In this document: positions 7,767-17,833 of the stretch, piece after piece
Position numbering within the stretch: position 1 is the first letter of the stretch
Layout of the letters: each line of letters opens with the position of its first letter
Assembly: GCF_020405205.1 (NCBI RefSeq)
Contig: NZ_CP084469.1
Span: forward strand, 1,550,001 to 1,614,000
Reading direction: 5' to 3'
Origin: Natrinema salinisoli
GTDB lineage: Archaea; Halobacteriota; Halobacteria; Halobacteriales; Natrialbaceae
Length of the DNA: 64,000 nt
Position numbers and translations under genes: made by a program
Notes under the pieces: model-generated
The model's input: only the letters and a program-made list of their open reading frames with translations
What the model was told of the DNA's origin: nothing
The model's database searches: none

Positions 7767-9092
7767 ATGTTCGGAACCAGCGGCATTCGCGGGCGGGTGG
7801 GCGACGAGGTGACGGCAGCGCTGGCGCTGTCCGTCGGCCGAGCAGTCGCCTCGGAGGGGTACGAGCGGGTCGTCGTCGGCCGCGACGTCCGCGAAAGCGG
7901 GTCGATGCTCGTCGACGCGATCACCGCGGGTCTGTGCGAGTGCGGCGCGGACGTCGTGACGGTCGGCGTCGAAGCCACGCCGACGATCGCCCGAGCGATC
8001 GCCCACCTCGATGCCGACGCGGGGATCGTGGTGACGGCCTCGCACAACCCGCCCGAAGACAACGGTATCAAGCTCTGGAACCCCTCGGGGAAGGCGTTCG
8101 GTCCCGACCAGCGGGCGGCGATCGAGCGACGAGTATCCGAGGACGGCTACGACCTGGCAACGTGGGACGGCGTCGGCCACCGAACCCACCGCGAGGGCGT
8201 CCGGGAACACCACGCCGACGCGCTCCGGAAGGCCGTCGCCCTCGAGCGGTCCCCCAGCATCGTCGTCGATCTCGGGAACGGAGCCGGCGGAGTGACGGCG
8301 TCGGTACTCGACGAGCTGGGCTGTCGCGTCCGTACCCTCAACGGACAGGAAGACGGCTCCTTCCCCGGTCGACCGAGCGAACCGACCGCGGAGACGCTCG
8401 AAACCCTCTCGACGCTGGTCGCGGAAACCGATGCGGAACTCGGCGTCGCACACGACGGCGACGCCGATCGGATGGTGGCCGTCGACGAGACCGGGACGTT
8501 CGTCCCGAAAGACGCGTTGCTCGCCCTGTTCGCTCGAGAGGCGGCAGCGGAGGGTGATCGCGTGGCCGCACCGGTCGATACCAGTCTCGCCGTCGACGAC
8601 ACGCTGGCCGGCGTCGGCGCGTCGCTAACCCGGACCCAGGTCGGGGACGTCTACGTCGCGGAACGGACGACCGAACCCGACGTCGTCTTCGGCGGCGAAC
8701 CAAGCGGTGCCTGGATCTGGCCGGAGGAAACCCGTTGTCCGGACGGCCCGCTGGCCGCATGCAAGCTGGTCGAACTGGTCGCGGAGCAGGGATCACTGTC
8801 CGAACTGGTCGACGAAATCGAGGCGTATCCGATTCGGCGGACGTCGATCGAGGTCGCGGACAAGGCGGCAGTGATGGGCGACGTCAGCGAACTAGTGTGT
8901 AGCCGGTACGAGACCGTCGATACGCTCGACGGCGTTCGCGTCGAGACCGAAGACGGCTGGTTCCTGCTTCGCGCGAGCGGCACGCAGCCGCTGATCCGGG
9001 TCACCGCGGAGGCGCGATCGCCGTCCGACGCCGAGACTCTCTTCGAGACTGCACGGGACGTCGTGGCGGGGGCTGCTACGATGGAAACCTGA
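7767..9092 (+). CDS. glmM: Phosphoglucosamine mutase (phosphohexomutase family)
   Basis: This 441-residue alpha-D-phosphohexomutase has all four signature loops: the phosphoserine loop TASHNP (S92), the metal loop DGDADR (230-235), the sugar loop GGEPSG (309-314) and the phosphate-binding loop RASGTQP (402-408). GlmM converts glucosamine-6-phosphate to glucosamine-1-phosphate for UDP-GlcNAc. Archaeal members can also act on mannose or glucose phosphates, so the exact substrate is inferred. The support for GlmM is the nearby glmS gene (9708-11519), whose product makes the substrate. It is cytoplasmic. Confidence 0.85.
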   Translation: MFGTSGIRGRVGDEVTAALALSVGRAVASEGYERVVVGRDVRESGSMLVDAITAGLCECGADVVTVGVEATPTIARAIAHLDADAGIVVTASHNPPEDNGIKLWNPSGKAFGPDQRAAIERRVSEDGYDLATWDGVGHRTHREGVREHHADALRKAVALERSPSIVVDLGNGAGGVTASVLDELGCRVRTLNGQEDGSFPGRPSEPTAETLETLSTLVAETDAELGVAHDGDADRMVAVDETGTFVPKDALLALFAREAAAEGDRVAAPVDTSLAVDDTLAGVGASLTRTQVGDVYVAERTTEPDVVFGGEPSGAWIWPEETRCPDGPLAACKLVELVAEQGSLSELVDEIEAYPIRRTSIEVADKAAVMGDVSELVCSRYETVDTLDGVRVETEDGWFLLRASGTQPLIRVTAEARSPSDAETLFETARDVVAGAATMET

Positions 9093-9191
9093 GAGAAAGA
9101 GAGAGGCGAAACTGATACCATCGGACCGGTTTCGCGTAGAATACGGGTCACGGCGGTGCGCACGGAACGGCCGTCGGTCGGTGCGATCGGG

Positions 9192-9365
9192 TTATCTGGC
9201 TTCCTCGGGGATGAAATCGGACGTCTTCATTTCACGGTACGTCGCGCAGTCGGGGCAGGCGTGGACGACGTCGCGATTGTCGCCGAACACGCGGGCGAAC
9301 TGGCGCGTCACCTGGTTGCCACAGTTGACACAGCGCGGCGCAGTCGTGTGCTGTTCGGACGTCAT
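9192..9365 (-). CDS. Small zinc-finger protein (DUF7563-like)
   Basis: This 57-residue protein starts at ATG 9363-9365 (two upstream in-frame Met codons are less likely). It contains CVNCGNQVTRQFARVFGD and CPDCATYREM, a CxxC...CxxC pair that can hold one zinc. The segment QFARVFGDN with H/D near the second pair is typical of a short haloarchaeal family. It sits between convergent glmM and glmS ends. Function is unknown. Confidence 0.8.
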   Translation of the reverse strand: MTSEQHTTAPRCVNCGNQVTRQFARVFGDNRDVVHACPDCATYREMKTSDFIPEEAR

Positions 9366-9707
9366 TGGCGTCCACTTCGCGGATGGGTCCGTCGACATCA
9401 ACAGGCCATAGCGATAGAACGGTATTTACTATAGACAGCATAATAGACGAGCCCCGCGTTAGTCCGATATTTCAGGCGATAGCAATTGGCATGGAAGACA
9501 GTCCGGGTATCGGGACTTTCAGCGGCTCATTCGGAAGAAATGGGATATTTCGGCGGAGTAATACAGTATTTTGTGACCGGAAATCCGTTCGGCCGACTCC
9601 ACGATCGACCTCGGAACGCGTTCGGCTCTCCGGTCCGACCGTCGCAGTGATTTCCGCTGAAATACGAAATCCCTCACGGCCGGTCCGTCACCGGTAGCCT
9701 CTGTTCC
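9366..9707. other. Intergenic region downstream of glmS
   Basis: No gene is supported. It contains the upstream region of the small zinc-finger gene, including AT-rich bases near 9420-9445 that may hold its promoter, and the end of the glmS transcript. Confidence 0.45.
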
Positions 9708-11519
9708 TCACTCGACGGTAACGCTCTTCGCGAGGTTTCGCGGCTTGTCGATCGGCCGACCGAGGAGGTCCGCAGCGTAGTAGGAGACGAGCTGGAGCTG
9801 GACGTTCGCGAGCAATCCGGCGAGATCCGGAACGGTCTCGGGAATCGCGAGGTGCTCGTCGGCGGCGTCGACGGCCGGATGCCCGTCGGGACAGACCGCG
9901 ATCACGGGTGCGCCGCGAGTCTGTGCTTCCTCGGCGTTTTTCAGCGTCTTCTCGTCTTCCTGACCGGTGAATATCGCGAACACCGGTGTCTCGGGCGTGA
10001 CGAGCGCCAGCGGGCCGTGTTTGAGCTCGCCGGAGGCGAAGCCCTCGGCGTGTTCGTACGTGATCTCCTTGAACTTCAACGCGCCCTCGAGTGCCACCGG
10101 GAAACCGAGGCCGCGGCCGATGAAGAAGTACGACTCGCTGTCACTGTACCGCTCGGCGATTTTTCGAGCGGTCGACTCGTCGAGCAATCGCTCGATTCGA
10201 CCGGGCATCGCTTCGAGTTCCGCGAGGTGGGCCTCGAGATCGGCTGGTGGATCGCCCAGTCGGTCCGCGGCGATGCGCTGGGCGAGCAGCGTGAGCATGA
10301 CGGCCTGGGAGGAGAACGTCTTCGTCGCGGCGACGCCGATCTCCGGTCCGGCGCGGATGAAGAGCGCGTCGTCGGCCTCGCGAGCGGCCGTCGACCCGAC
10401 GACGTTCGTCACCGTCAGGGTGTCCGCGCCCGCGGCCGTGGCCTGCCGGAGCGCGGCGAGCGTGTCGGCGGTTTCCCCGCTCTGGCTGACCGCGATCACG
10501 AGGGTGTCGTCGTCGACCGGCGGGGCCGAGACGCTGTACTCGTTCGCCAACAGGGCGGTCGACCGGATGCCCGCTTGATTCAACACGAGCGAGCCGTACA
10601 GCGCCGCGTGATAGGACGTGCCACAGGCGACGAACTGGACGCTATCCACGTCGGCGAACGTTCCCGACTCGAAATCGGCCAGGGCGATTCGGCCGTTCGT
10701 CGGATCGATCCGCCCCTCGAGCGCCTGGGCCAGCGACGTCGGCTGCTCGGTGATCTCCTTGAGCATGAAGTGATCGTACTCCCCTTTCCCCGCTTGCTCG
10801 GGGTCCCACTCGACCGTCTCGGGCGTGCGCGTGATCGGGTTCCCCTCGCAGTCGGTGAACTCGACGCCGTCCTCGTCGACGATGACGACGTCGCCGTCCT
10901 CGAGGTAGACCACGTTGTCGGTGTACTCGAGGAAGGCCGGCACGTCGCTCGCGAGGAAGTACTCGCCGTCTTCCATCCCGACCACGAGCGGCGACCCCTG
11001 CCGGGCTCCGTAGAGGACGTGCTCGCCCGAGACCATCACGGTGACGGCGTAGCTGCCCTCGAGTTCGTCGATCGCCTGCCGGAAGGCCGTTTCGCTGTCG
11101 AATCCGGCATCGAGGTAGTACTGGACGAGATGCGGGATGACTTCGGTGTCGGTGTCGCTCGTGAACTCGTAGCCGGTCGCCGCCAGTCGCTCCCGCAGTT
11201 CGGCGTAGTTCTCGATGATCCCGTTGTGGACGACCGCGACGTCCTCGCTCTCGTCGGTATGCGGATGAGCGTTCGCGTCGGTCGGCGGCCCGTGGGTGCT
11301 CCAGCGGGTGTGACCGATACCGACCTCGCCCTGGAGGGGGTCGCGGATCGATTCTTTCAGCTCTTGGACCTTGCCGGAGCGTTTTTCGACGTTGATTCCG
11401 GATCCGTTCTGGACGGCGATACCGGCCGAATCGTACCCGCGGTACTCGAGATTTTCCAGTCCGGTCAGCAACGGCTCGATCGCGTTGCCGTCGCCGACAC
11501 GTCCGATGATTCCACACAT
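9708..11519 (-). CDS. glmS: Glutamine--fructose-6-phosphate aminotransferase (isomerizing)
   Basis: This 603-residue protein begins MCGIIGRVG; the Cys after Met is the amidotransferase nucleophile, which fixes the start at 11517-11519. Residues 1-220 form the class II glutaminase domain (HTRWSTHG, NGIIENY). Two SIS sugar-isomerase domains follow (CGTSYHA and SQSGETADT in the first). The C-terminus DKPRNLAKSVTVE is the usual GlmS ending. It makes glucosamine-6-phosphate from fructose-6-phosphate and glutamine, the committed step to UDP-GlcNAc. With glmM nearby this forms a local amino-sugar pathway for the S-layer and glycoproteins. Confidence 0.97.
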   Translation of the reverse strand: MCGIIGRVGDGNAIEPLLTGLENLEYRGYDSAGIAVQNGSGINVEKRSGKVQELKESIRDPLQGEVGIGHTRWSTHGPPTDANAHPHTDESEDVAVVHNGIIENYAELRERLAATGYEFTSDTDTEVIPHLVQYYLDAGFDSETAFRQAIDELEGSYAVTVMVSGEHVLYGARQGSPLVVGMEDGEYFLASDVPAFLEYTDNVVYLEDGDVVIVDEDGVEFTDCEGNPITRTPETVEWDPEQAGKGEYDHFMLKEITEQPTSLAQALEGRIDPTNGRIALADFESGTFADVDSVQFVACGTSYHAALYGSLVLNQAGIRSTALLANEYSVSAPPVDDDTLVIAVSQSGETADTLAALRQATAAGADTLTVTNVVGSTAAREADDALFIRAGPEIGVAATKTFSSQAVMLTLLAQRIAADRLGDPPADLEAHLAELEAMPGRIERLLDESTARKIAERYSDSESYFFIGRGLGFPVALEGALKFKEITYEHAEGFASGELKHGPLALVTPETPVFAIFTGQEDEKTLKNAEEAQTRGAPVIAVCPDGHPAVDAADEHLAIPETVPDLAGLLANVQLQLVSYYAADLLGRPIDKPRNLAKSVTVE

Positions 11520-12114
11520 CGGCTGATCACCGACCGCCGGTGCGGTCGAGACGGTCGTTTCGCCCGGGGATCGTATCGATTTTCGCGGACGGTACGTCGT
11601 CGAATCGACCGTGTCCCGGGGTGGTCGAGAGACAGCGTGAGGTGTCGTGCTGATCGGTGGCCGGTCGTCGAACGGGGAGACGGTACGCAACCATAAGCGG
11701 AATTCAAACGATGCGAACCCATTACTATAGACGGACTACTGAATCCCGTAGTCACCAGGTACTCCGCCGCTGATTCGCGGTGGTGACGCTTTCGAGTCCG
11801 ACGACGGACGGCGTATCACACCGCTGTGTTCGACAGTCGTTGGATTAGCGCCGCTCTTTTGGGTCGTTTCCAGTGATCGAGGCGTTCATTTGAAAAGTAC
11901 GATAAACGAACGGCCGATCAGCGTTCGGGAACGGTGTCCCGAACGGTCGGTACGAACCCCCAACTATCGGTAGGGACAGGAAACAGCGGACACCGATCGC
12001 GGCGGTGGGGACCGGAGCGGCGATCGTCCAGTTCGCCGTCTGCTCACGACGCACCGACCGAGTCGAAATAGACCGAACCGGCACACCTTTTGCGGTGGCG
12101 ACGAAGGGTTACGT
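11520..12114. other. Long intergenic region between glmS and DUF5786 gene
   Basis: About 595 bases with no convincing gene. Open frames here are basic and proline/arginine-rich, unlike the acidic proteome, and look like chance frames. The region must hold the divergent promoters of glmS and of the DUF5786 gene. No strong repeat is seen. Confidence 0.5.
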
Positions 12115-12300
12115 ATGGGCTTTGGTAGCTACGACGAATCCGAACAAAAAGAGCAGACGACCGACGAGGAAGAGGTAGATGCCGTCAACGTTCACGAAAA
12201 CGACCATCACGGGGAGATGTCGTTCGAGTCCGACGTGTCGACGGACGAACTGGTCGACCAGCTCGGCTCGATGAAAGACGACGACGATTCCGAGGAGTAA
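12115..12300 (+). CDS. DUF5786-family small acidic protein
   Basis: A 61-residue, very acidic protein starting MGFGSYDESEQKEQ, the signature of the haloarchaeal DUF5786 family. The second half (GEMSFESDVSTDELVDQL) may form a short strand and helix. It is broadly conserved among haloarchaea but uncharacterised. It stands alone between intergenic regions. Confidence 0.85.
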   Translation: MGFGSYDESEQKEQTTDEEEVDAVNVHENDHHGEMSFESDVSTDELVDQLGSMKDDDDSEE

Positions 12301-12460
12301 GCCGCCAATCGGGGTCGATACGAGTCCCCGCACTCGAGCGCCAGTGCCCCGAAACGGTCCGATTCCGACCCGGTCGCGACATCGATTTTTCGCCCAGCTC
12401 GGCCGACGGGAGATTGCGTATCGTCGCTTGGAGAACGGAAGTACTGACTGAATCGCGGGT

Positions 12461-13216
12461 TCAGGAAAGGGTCGCGTCGCAGAGTTCACCGATCGCCCGT
12501 CGTAATCGCTGGGAAACGGCCGACTTCGAGACGCCGAGTCGATCCGCGAGTTCGTTCTGGGTGATCCCGCGGGGGACGTCGAAGTACCCTTCGTCGTGGG
12601 CGACGGTGAGCAACTCCTGTTGTTTGTCGGTCAGCGCGACGACCCCGTCGTTCTCGTCGTCGGACACGCGGAGGTGATCGACCGTGACTGAAATATCCAG
12701 GTCGCGACAGTACTCGTTGAACGCGACGAGTCGGTCGCGATCGGGGAACCGAAGCTGGACGAGCCACCCGTCCCGAGAGCTCGAGAGCTCGAGCAGGCGG
12801 CCGCCGAGGTCGGCAGTCTTGGCGGTGAAGGTAATCGCACGGTCGGTACGGGTGACGCGATAGACCCGCCTGTCAGGGTAGCGATCGACGAGCACCGGGT
12901 CGGCGACCGTCGAGTCCGACTCGAGAGCGGTTTCGAACCCGTCGAACTCGTCCCCGTAGACGGTGACGAACACGAGCGTCCGCCCCGGTTCGACGGTGGT
13001 CCAGTACTCCGGTTCGACGGTGACGGTCGACGCGCGTCGAAGCGTCGATCGCATGAACAGGTCCGAATGATCGAGTCGAAGCTGAGCGACGATTCCGCCC
13101 TCGGCCTGCGATCGGACCGAGGTCCGATCGTCGCCGGTTTCGGCAGTCCTCGTACCCTCGGTTTCGACCGCGTCCTCGGTATCGGCGATATCGATGCTCA
13201 CAGACCGATCCGCCAT
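12461..13216 (-). CDS. HTH_10 (bacterio-opsin-activator-type) transcriptional regulator
   Basis: This 251-residue protein has a short charged N-terminus, a central Bat-like sensing region (about 40-185), and a C-terminal HTH_10 domain: LTDKQQELLTVAHDEGYFDVPRG, then NELADRLGVSKSAVSQRLR. The GYFDxPR motif is diagnostic for the archaeal bacterio-opsin activator HTH. It has no PAS or GAF domain, so it is the small form of the family. The target genes cannot be told. The gene lies just downstream of a large member of the same family (13506-16736), read in the same direction. Confidence 0.9.
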   Translation of the reverse strand: MADRSVSIDIADTEDAVETEGTRTAETGDDRTSVRSQAEGGIVAQLRLDHSDLFMRSTLRRASTVTVEPEYWTTVEPGRTLVFVTVYGDEFDGFETALESDSTVADPVLVDRYPDRRVYRVTRTDRAITFTAKTADLGGRLLELSSSRDGWLVQLRFPDRDRLVAFNEYCRDLDISVTVDHLRVSDDENDGVVALTDKQQELLTVAHDEGYFDVPRGITQNELADRLGVSKSAVSQRLRRAIGELCDATLS

Positions 13217-13505
13217 CCGGAGGGATGACCGCCGTAATCGTAACTTACCTCGAACGCACTCATTAACTGTCCCATTAGGAGCCGGCTACATGATCGTAGA
13301 CGCTATACACCAAATCCGATTCCGTTTCGCACTCAATACTGATTCACATGTTATCAGTCTAATTATATTTTCCCGAACAGTCGGATCGTCCTTCTCGGGG
13401 CGGAAAGATCGAATTACCTGCCGAGAACGGCCGAGTAATACGGTACTACCGACCGAATGGACCAGCGCGAGCGGTCGAAGAAACCGAACGACCGGTGGTC
13501 CCGGG

Positions 13506-16500
13506 TCACTCGTCGCGGGACTCGTCGAACAACAGCGCGAACAGTTTCCGCTGGGCGATCCTGAGGTGACGGCTGAACGTGGGCTGTGAGATCCCGAGGG
13601 ATTCGGCGACTTCCTCGCCGGTGTGCTCGCGGGGCCAGTCGAAGAAGCCGCTGTAGTAGGCCGCCTCGAGCGTCCGCCGTTGTCGCTCGGACAGGTGCTC
13701 GGCCAGCGTATCGAACGGCCGGACCGAACGCGGTGATCGATCGCGCTCCCGGCGCGCGACCAACTCCGGGTCCGGATGGGACTGCTCGAGCGCTCGAAGG
13801 AACGGCCGGACGCCGACCGACTGTCCCAGTTCGATCGTGAGCCTGGTTCGGTCGTCGACCGGCGTGAGCGACCGAAGAACGCCACCGTTCTCCGCAACCG
13901 ACCGGGCGATGTGCGGGTCGGCGGATTCGCTCAGTCCGATCTCGAGAACCGTCTCTCCGTTCCTGCCCTCGGCGACCGAGATCCGATCGACGGCCGGCAG
14001 CGATTCGATCGCGTCCCGAATCGCACCCGAATCGGCGTCTTCGACGGAACAGAACACCGTCGATCCGCCCGAGGATCGCGGAATCACGGCCTGCACGTCG
14101 ATCCGTCGGTCGATACGGTGCGCGATCGACGATAGCGCGTCCGAGTCGTCCCGGAGGGCGACCTCGAGTTCCGTGATCCGATCTGCAAGTAGCGCGCGCT
14201 TCGTCTCGATCGCGCCGATCACTGCGCCCGCGATCGTCGTGAGGTGTTCGCAGGCCCGTCGAGTGGTGTCGTCGAACGCCGCCGAGCCGGTCGCGTACGC
14301 AGTACACGTTCCGTAGCAGAACTCGCCGGACTCGAGCGGGAGACTCAGTGACGACCGAAAGCCGCGTTCGAGGAGGTGCTGCCGCCATTGCTCCCCCTCT
14401 CCGTCGTCTCCCCGACTGGCAACACCGGTTTCGAGATCCTCGCGTAGGACCGATTCGCGGGTGGCCGCCGCGGTGGCCGTCGGCGACTCCGCGGACGAAT
14501 CCAGCGAGAGCGGCGTCTCCTCGAGGAACTCGCCGTCGCGACCGGCCCACGTCTCCGGGACGACCGTCTCTCGAGCCGAATCCAGGCGGCCGACCCAGGC
14601 GAGTTCGATCCCATCGGCCGACTCGAACGGGGGCAGCGAGACGATCGCCTCGCAAAGCTGCCGTTCGACGGCCTCGCGCGTGTCGGCGTCCAGCATCGAT
14701 CGTGCTGCGTCCCACACCTGTTCGACTCCGGTCACAGTGGTCTGCAATCGATCCCGATCGTGCCGACAGGTTCGAAGGCCGTCGGCGTATTCGAGCCGCT
14801 CGAGTGCCACGACGGCGGTCGCGGAGAGCGTTTCGAGCGGTCCCGTATCGACCCCGTCGAACGCCATCGGCTCCGTACTGGTCGCGAGGACGATCCCGCG
14901 ATCCGCGATCGGCACCGCCAGAACCCGTTCGGCCCGGAGGCCGATCCGCTCGAGGGCGTCGTCGAAGCTCGGACGATCGTGGACGCTCGGCTCCTCGCCG
15001 TCGAGGAGATCGGCCAGCGGAATCGCGTCCGGACGGAGCGACGGCGGTTCGATTCCCGACTGATCGCTACCGGAGACCGGCGCCGCCGTCGTCACTGCCG
15101 CCGGACGGAGGCGGTCGTCGACCCGGTACCAGATCGCGACGTCGGCGTCGGCGTACTCGCGGATCGCACCGGTGATCGACTCCCTGACGCCGGACGGCGT
15201 CTCCGCGTTACGGAGGTCGATTGCGGTCCGCTGGATCGTCGATAGCGCGGCGCCGCGAGAGCCTCGCCTGTCGCGGACAATACAGAGCGTTCGGTCCGGA
15301 TCGGGGAGCGGCGCGACGAAAACGTCGACCGGGCGCGGCCGGCTCGCGTCGGTCGCGAGCTCGCCCGTACAGGGATCCATCCACCTGACGACCGGCGATT
15401 CGGCTCGCTCTCGAACCGTCTCCGCGAGCTCGTCGTCGAACAACTCCTCGAGGGGCCGGCCGACCAGCGCGTCCGTCTCGGCGAGTTCCAACAGGGCACG
15501 GTTCGCCAGCTCGACCGTCGATCCCTCGAGGACGGCGATGCCGTCGTCCAGCCCGTCGACGACCGCCTCGAGGAGCTCGATCCGGTCGCGGTCCGCGGCG
15601 GTTGCGGACGTCCCGGTCGCGGGTGAGCGATCTTTCGCGTAGACGGAAACGCCATCGTCGCCGGGATACACGGCGACGTCGAGCCGCGTCTCGAGAGGGG
15701 GAACGGGCGTTTCGAACTCGACGAGCGACTCCGTCGTCTCGGCCTCGCGGATCCGGTCGGCTACCGTCGCGCCGATGTCGTCGGGGAACAACTCCCAGAC
15801 GATCGTTCCCGTCGGGATCTCGTCGCCGACCTCTCGGCCGCTGATGGCTGCGAAGAACCGTCTTGCTGCCCGATTGGCGTACCGGATTTCGCCCTGCGGA
15901 CCGAGCGTGAAAAACGGATCCGTGAGCCGGTCGATCCCCGTTCGGGCGGCGTCTGCGGCCGCGCCGGTCGGCGCTCCCGCGTCCGTCCGGGTAACGACGA
16001 TCCCGTCGACGGTCGGATCCTCGAGCCGGTTCACGACGGTCAGTTCCGCGACGTGCCACGTGCCGTCGGCGTGGCCGAGCCGGAGGGAGACTCGCTCCGT
16101 CGTTCCGACCGGGGCTGCGGCGACGGCTGCGAGCGTGTCTCGGGCGGCCGCGCGATCGTCCGGATGGACGAGCCTGGAGAGTCCCGTTCGCTCGAGTTCG
16201 GTCGGCGTGTACCCCATCCGCGATTCGACTGCGGGACTCGCGTACTCGATTTCCCCGGTCGGATCGAGGACCCAGACGACCGCCGCGGCGTGTTCGAGGA
16301 TCGATCGGTACCGTCGGTCCGATTTCTCGGCGGCCAGTCGGTACCGCTCCCGCTCGGCAGCGTTCCTGATGCGAGCGGTCAGCAGGTCGGGGGAGTCGTC
16401 CGGATCGACGATATCGCTCGCACCGGCCTCGAGCGCCCGCGAAGCGTGTTCGTCGTCCGTGAGCGCGATGATCGGCCGTTCGTCGGCTCCCTCCGCAAGT

Positions 16501-16736
16501 CGATCGAACGTCTGCTCCGGCGTCGCCCCGTCGCCGACGGCGAACGGACAGACGAGACAGTGAACGTCGCGGTCGAGGAGTCGCTCACGTGCGCCCTCGA
16601 GGGTCCGTTCCCTGAGCAACAAAACGCCCTCGAGGCGAGCGGCGAGTGCGCTCATCGCCTCGTCCGCGGGCTCGGAATCGCCGACGACCAGCACGCAGAT
16701 GGAATCGCCGACGACGGTTTGGGTGACGTCGCTCAT
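13506..16736 (-). CDS. Multi-domain PAS/GAF sensor-regulator with HTH_10 output
   Basis: This 1076-residue, soluble protein starts with a receiver-like domain (about 1-120) whose usual phospho-acceptor position reads HCLVCPF instead of Asp, so it is degenerate. A PAS domain follows (about 135-250, with VWVLDPTGEIEYASPA), then further PAS-like segments (about 270-500), GAF-like regions (about 510-850), a Bat region (about 860-1010) and a terminal HTH_10 (LSERQRRTLEAAYYSGFFDWPRE). Relatives sense redox or light and activate transcription directly, without a kinase domain. Its targets are unknown. A frameshifted paralogue lies at 30748-32866. Confidence 0.9.
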   Translation of the reverse strand: MSDVTQTVVGDSICVLVVGDSEPADEAMSALAARLEGVLLLRERTLEGARERLLDRDVHCLVCPFAVGDGATPEQTFDRLAEGADERPIIALTDDEHASRALEAGASDIVDPDDSPDLLTARIRNAAERERYRLAAEKSDRRYRSILEHAAAVVWVLDPTGEIEYASPAVESRMGYTPTELERTGLSRLVHPDDRAAARDTLAAVAAAPVGTTERVSLRLGHADGTWHVAELTVVNRLEDPTVDGIVVTRTDAGAPTGAAADAARTGIDRLTDPFFTLGPQGEIRYANRAARRFFAAISGREVGDEIPTGTIVWELFPDDIGATVADRIREAETTESLVEFETPVPPLETRLDVAVYPGDDGVSVYAKDRSPATGTSATAADRDRIELLEAVVDGLDDGIAVLEGSTVELANRALLELAETDALVGRPLEELFDDELAETVRERAESPVVRWMDPCTGELATDASRPRPVDVFVAPLPDPDRTLCIVRDRRGSRGAALSTIQRTAIDLRNAETPSGVRESITGAIREYADADVAIWYRVDDRLRPAAVTTAAPVSGSDQSGIEPPSLRPDAIPLADLLDGEEPSVHDRPSFDDALERIGLRAERVLAVPIADRGIVLATSTEPMAFDGVDTGPLETLSATAVVALERLEYADGLRTCRHDRDRLQTTVTGVEQVWDAARSMLDADTREAVERQLCEAIVSLPPFESADGIELAWVGRLDSARETVVPETWAGRDGEFLEETPLSLDSSAESPTATAAATRESVLREDLETGVASRGDDGEGEQWRQHLLERGFRSSLSLPLESGEFCYGTCTAYATGSAAFDDTTRRACEHLTTIAGAVIGAIETKRALLADRITELEVALRDDSDALSSIAHRIDRRIDVQAVIPRSSGGSTVFCSVEDADSGAIRDAIESLPAVDRISVAEGRNGETVLEIGLSESADPHIARSVAENGGVLRSLTPVDDRTRLTIELGQSVGVRPFLRALEQSHPDPELVARRERDRSPRSVRPFDTLAEHLSERQRRTLEAAYYSGFFDWPREHTGEEVAESLGISQPTFSRHLRIAQRKLFALLFDESRDE

Positions 16737-17050
16737 CGGTCGGATGTTCCGAGGGGAGACGTGCGTTCGGCCGGTGCTACTCGGAACGGATACCGGTCCG
16801 CCGGACCATCCTCCTCCGGATCGGTTGCAACCCCGACGAATGCGCGACCGAGACGACCGACCACGATAGGAGTCGGATCACCGCCCTGAACTATAGGTAT
16901 CAGTCTCGTACTCGCGCGTCGCAGGGAGGTCGGGATTCGAGGTCGCACGGCGGGATGAATCCACCGTCGTACGGACGTATAGGTCCAGGCTACCAAAGGG
17001 AGAGTCCGGACCACTGTCTCAGGAGTCCGTGCTACTGAAACGGGAGCCCA
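16737..17050. other. Intergenic region between sensor-regulator and universal stress gene
   Basis: No gene is supported. It holds the upstream region of the sensor-regulator and the 3' flank of the stress-protein gene. A weak TATA-like ACTATAGG occurs near 16890-16897. Confidence 0.4.
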
Positions 17051-17473
17051 TCAGGAATCGTCCCGGACCGTGAGCACTGGAACCGGTGCGTTTCGGACGA
17101 TTTCCTCGGCGACGCTGCCCGAGATCAGGTGGTCGAGGCCGGATCGGCCGGCAGTCCCGACGATGATCATATCGACGTCGTTGGTCTCCGCGTAGTCGAC
17201 GATCTGCTCCTGCGGGACTCCGTGGCGGACGTCGGTCGTCGCCTCGACTCCCTCGCGATCCGCCGACTCTTTGGCGTGTTCTGCCGCCGCCACGGCCTCG
17301 TCCTCCGGATCCGATCGTAATCTGTCCTGTTTCTCCGCGGCCTGCGGACCGTCCTCCGATACCGACAGGACGTGCAGGTCAGCCTCGAGCCCCCTCGCGA
17401 GTTCGATTCCGTGCTCGGTCGCGCGGTGGGCGGCGTCGCTCCCGTCTGTCGCGAGCAGCAAGTCCTGGTACAT
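17051..17473 (-). CDS. Universal stress protein (UspA family)
   Basis: With the start at 17473 the protein has 140 residues and begins MYQDLLLATDGSDAA, the normal UspA first strand; longer in-frame starts add non-conserved residues. The ATP-binding motif is visible as VGTAGRSGLDHLISGSVAE (G-x2-G-x9-G-S), and the end is PVPVLTV. It is a cytoplasmic, probably ATP-binding dimer linked to stress survival. It is read toward the large sensor-regulator gene but separated by 314 bases. Confidence 0.95.
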   Translation of the reverse strand: MYQDLLLATDGSDAAHRATEHGIELARGLEADLHVLSVSEDGPQAAEKQDRLRSDPEDEAVAAAEHAKESADREGVEATTDVRHGVPQEQIVDYAETNDVDMIIVGTAGRSGLDHLISGSVAEEIVRNAPVPVLTVRDDS

Positions 17474-17554
17474 TGCGTGACTTCCCATTCGAGAGACGGC
17501 GGGATACATCCCGGACCTGCCGTTGCCTGCCAGAAGCCGTCGAATCGGTCGCCG

Positions 17555-17686
17555 TCAAAAGATCACGTCCCACTCGTGCCCGCAGTCCCGACACTCGAAC
17601 CGTCGCCGTAACCCGGCATCAGTCACCGATCGATCGATCTCCGCTGCCGACTCCTCGAGGCAGTTCGGACACTGGTGTCGGCTCAC
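17555..17686 (-). CDS. 43-residue zinc-ribbon microprotein
   Basis: A GTG-initiated frame encodes HQCPNCLEESA, then FECRDCGHEWDVIF at the C-terminus. The CxxC pairs spaced by about 25 residues form a classic zinc ribbon, like RPB9/TFIIS-type or small CPxCG proteins. A TATA-like element 30 bases upstream (17712-17719) fits a leaderless transcript and supports the GTG. It lies between ccdA and the stress protein gene, same strand. Role unknown. Confidence 0.75.
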   Translation of the reverse strand: MSRHQCPNCLEESAAEIDRSVTDAGLRRRFECRDCGHEWDVIF

Positions 17687-17711
17687 GATACGGAAGCAAC
17701 ACGCTCTCGTC

Positions 17712-17719
17712 GATAAAAC
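17712..17719 (-). promoter_or_regulatory. TATA-like box for the zinc-ribbon microprotein
   Basis: GTTTTATC on the minus strand lies about 30 bases before the GTG at 17686, the spacing of a leaderless haloarchaeal promoter. Confidence 0.45.
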
Positions 17720-17833
17720 TTACCCCACAACAATTTGGATTGAAACTAATTAGTATTAGGAATATATGTCGTTCAGGGGACGTCCGCAGGCAGGTCAGGA
17801 GAGAGGGAGCAACGGAGGGATCGCAGGCCAGTC

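Noticed and set aside
9852-11696. Long open frame opposite glmS
   Set aside because: It is the mirror of the well-conserved glmS frame, a common effect of GC-rich codon use, and has no recognisable domain.
11845-12084. 79-residue frame upstream of the DUF5786 gene
   Set aside because: Basic, proline-rich and without acidic bias or motif; no promoter or start signal is convincing.
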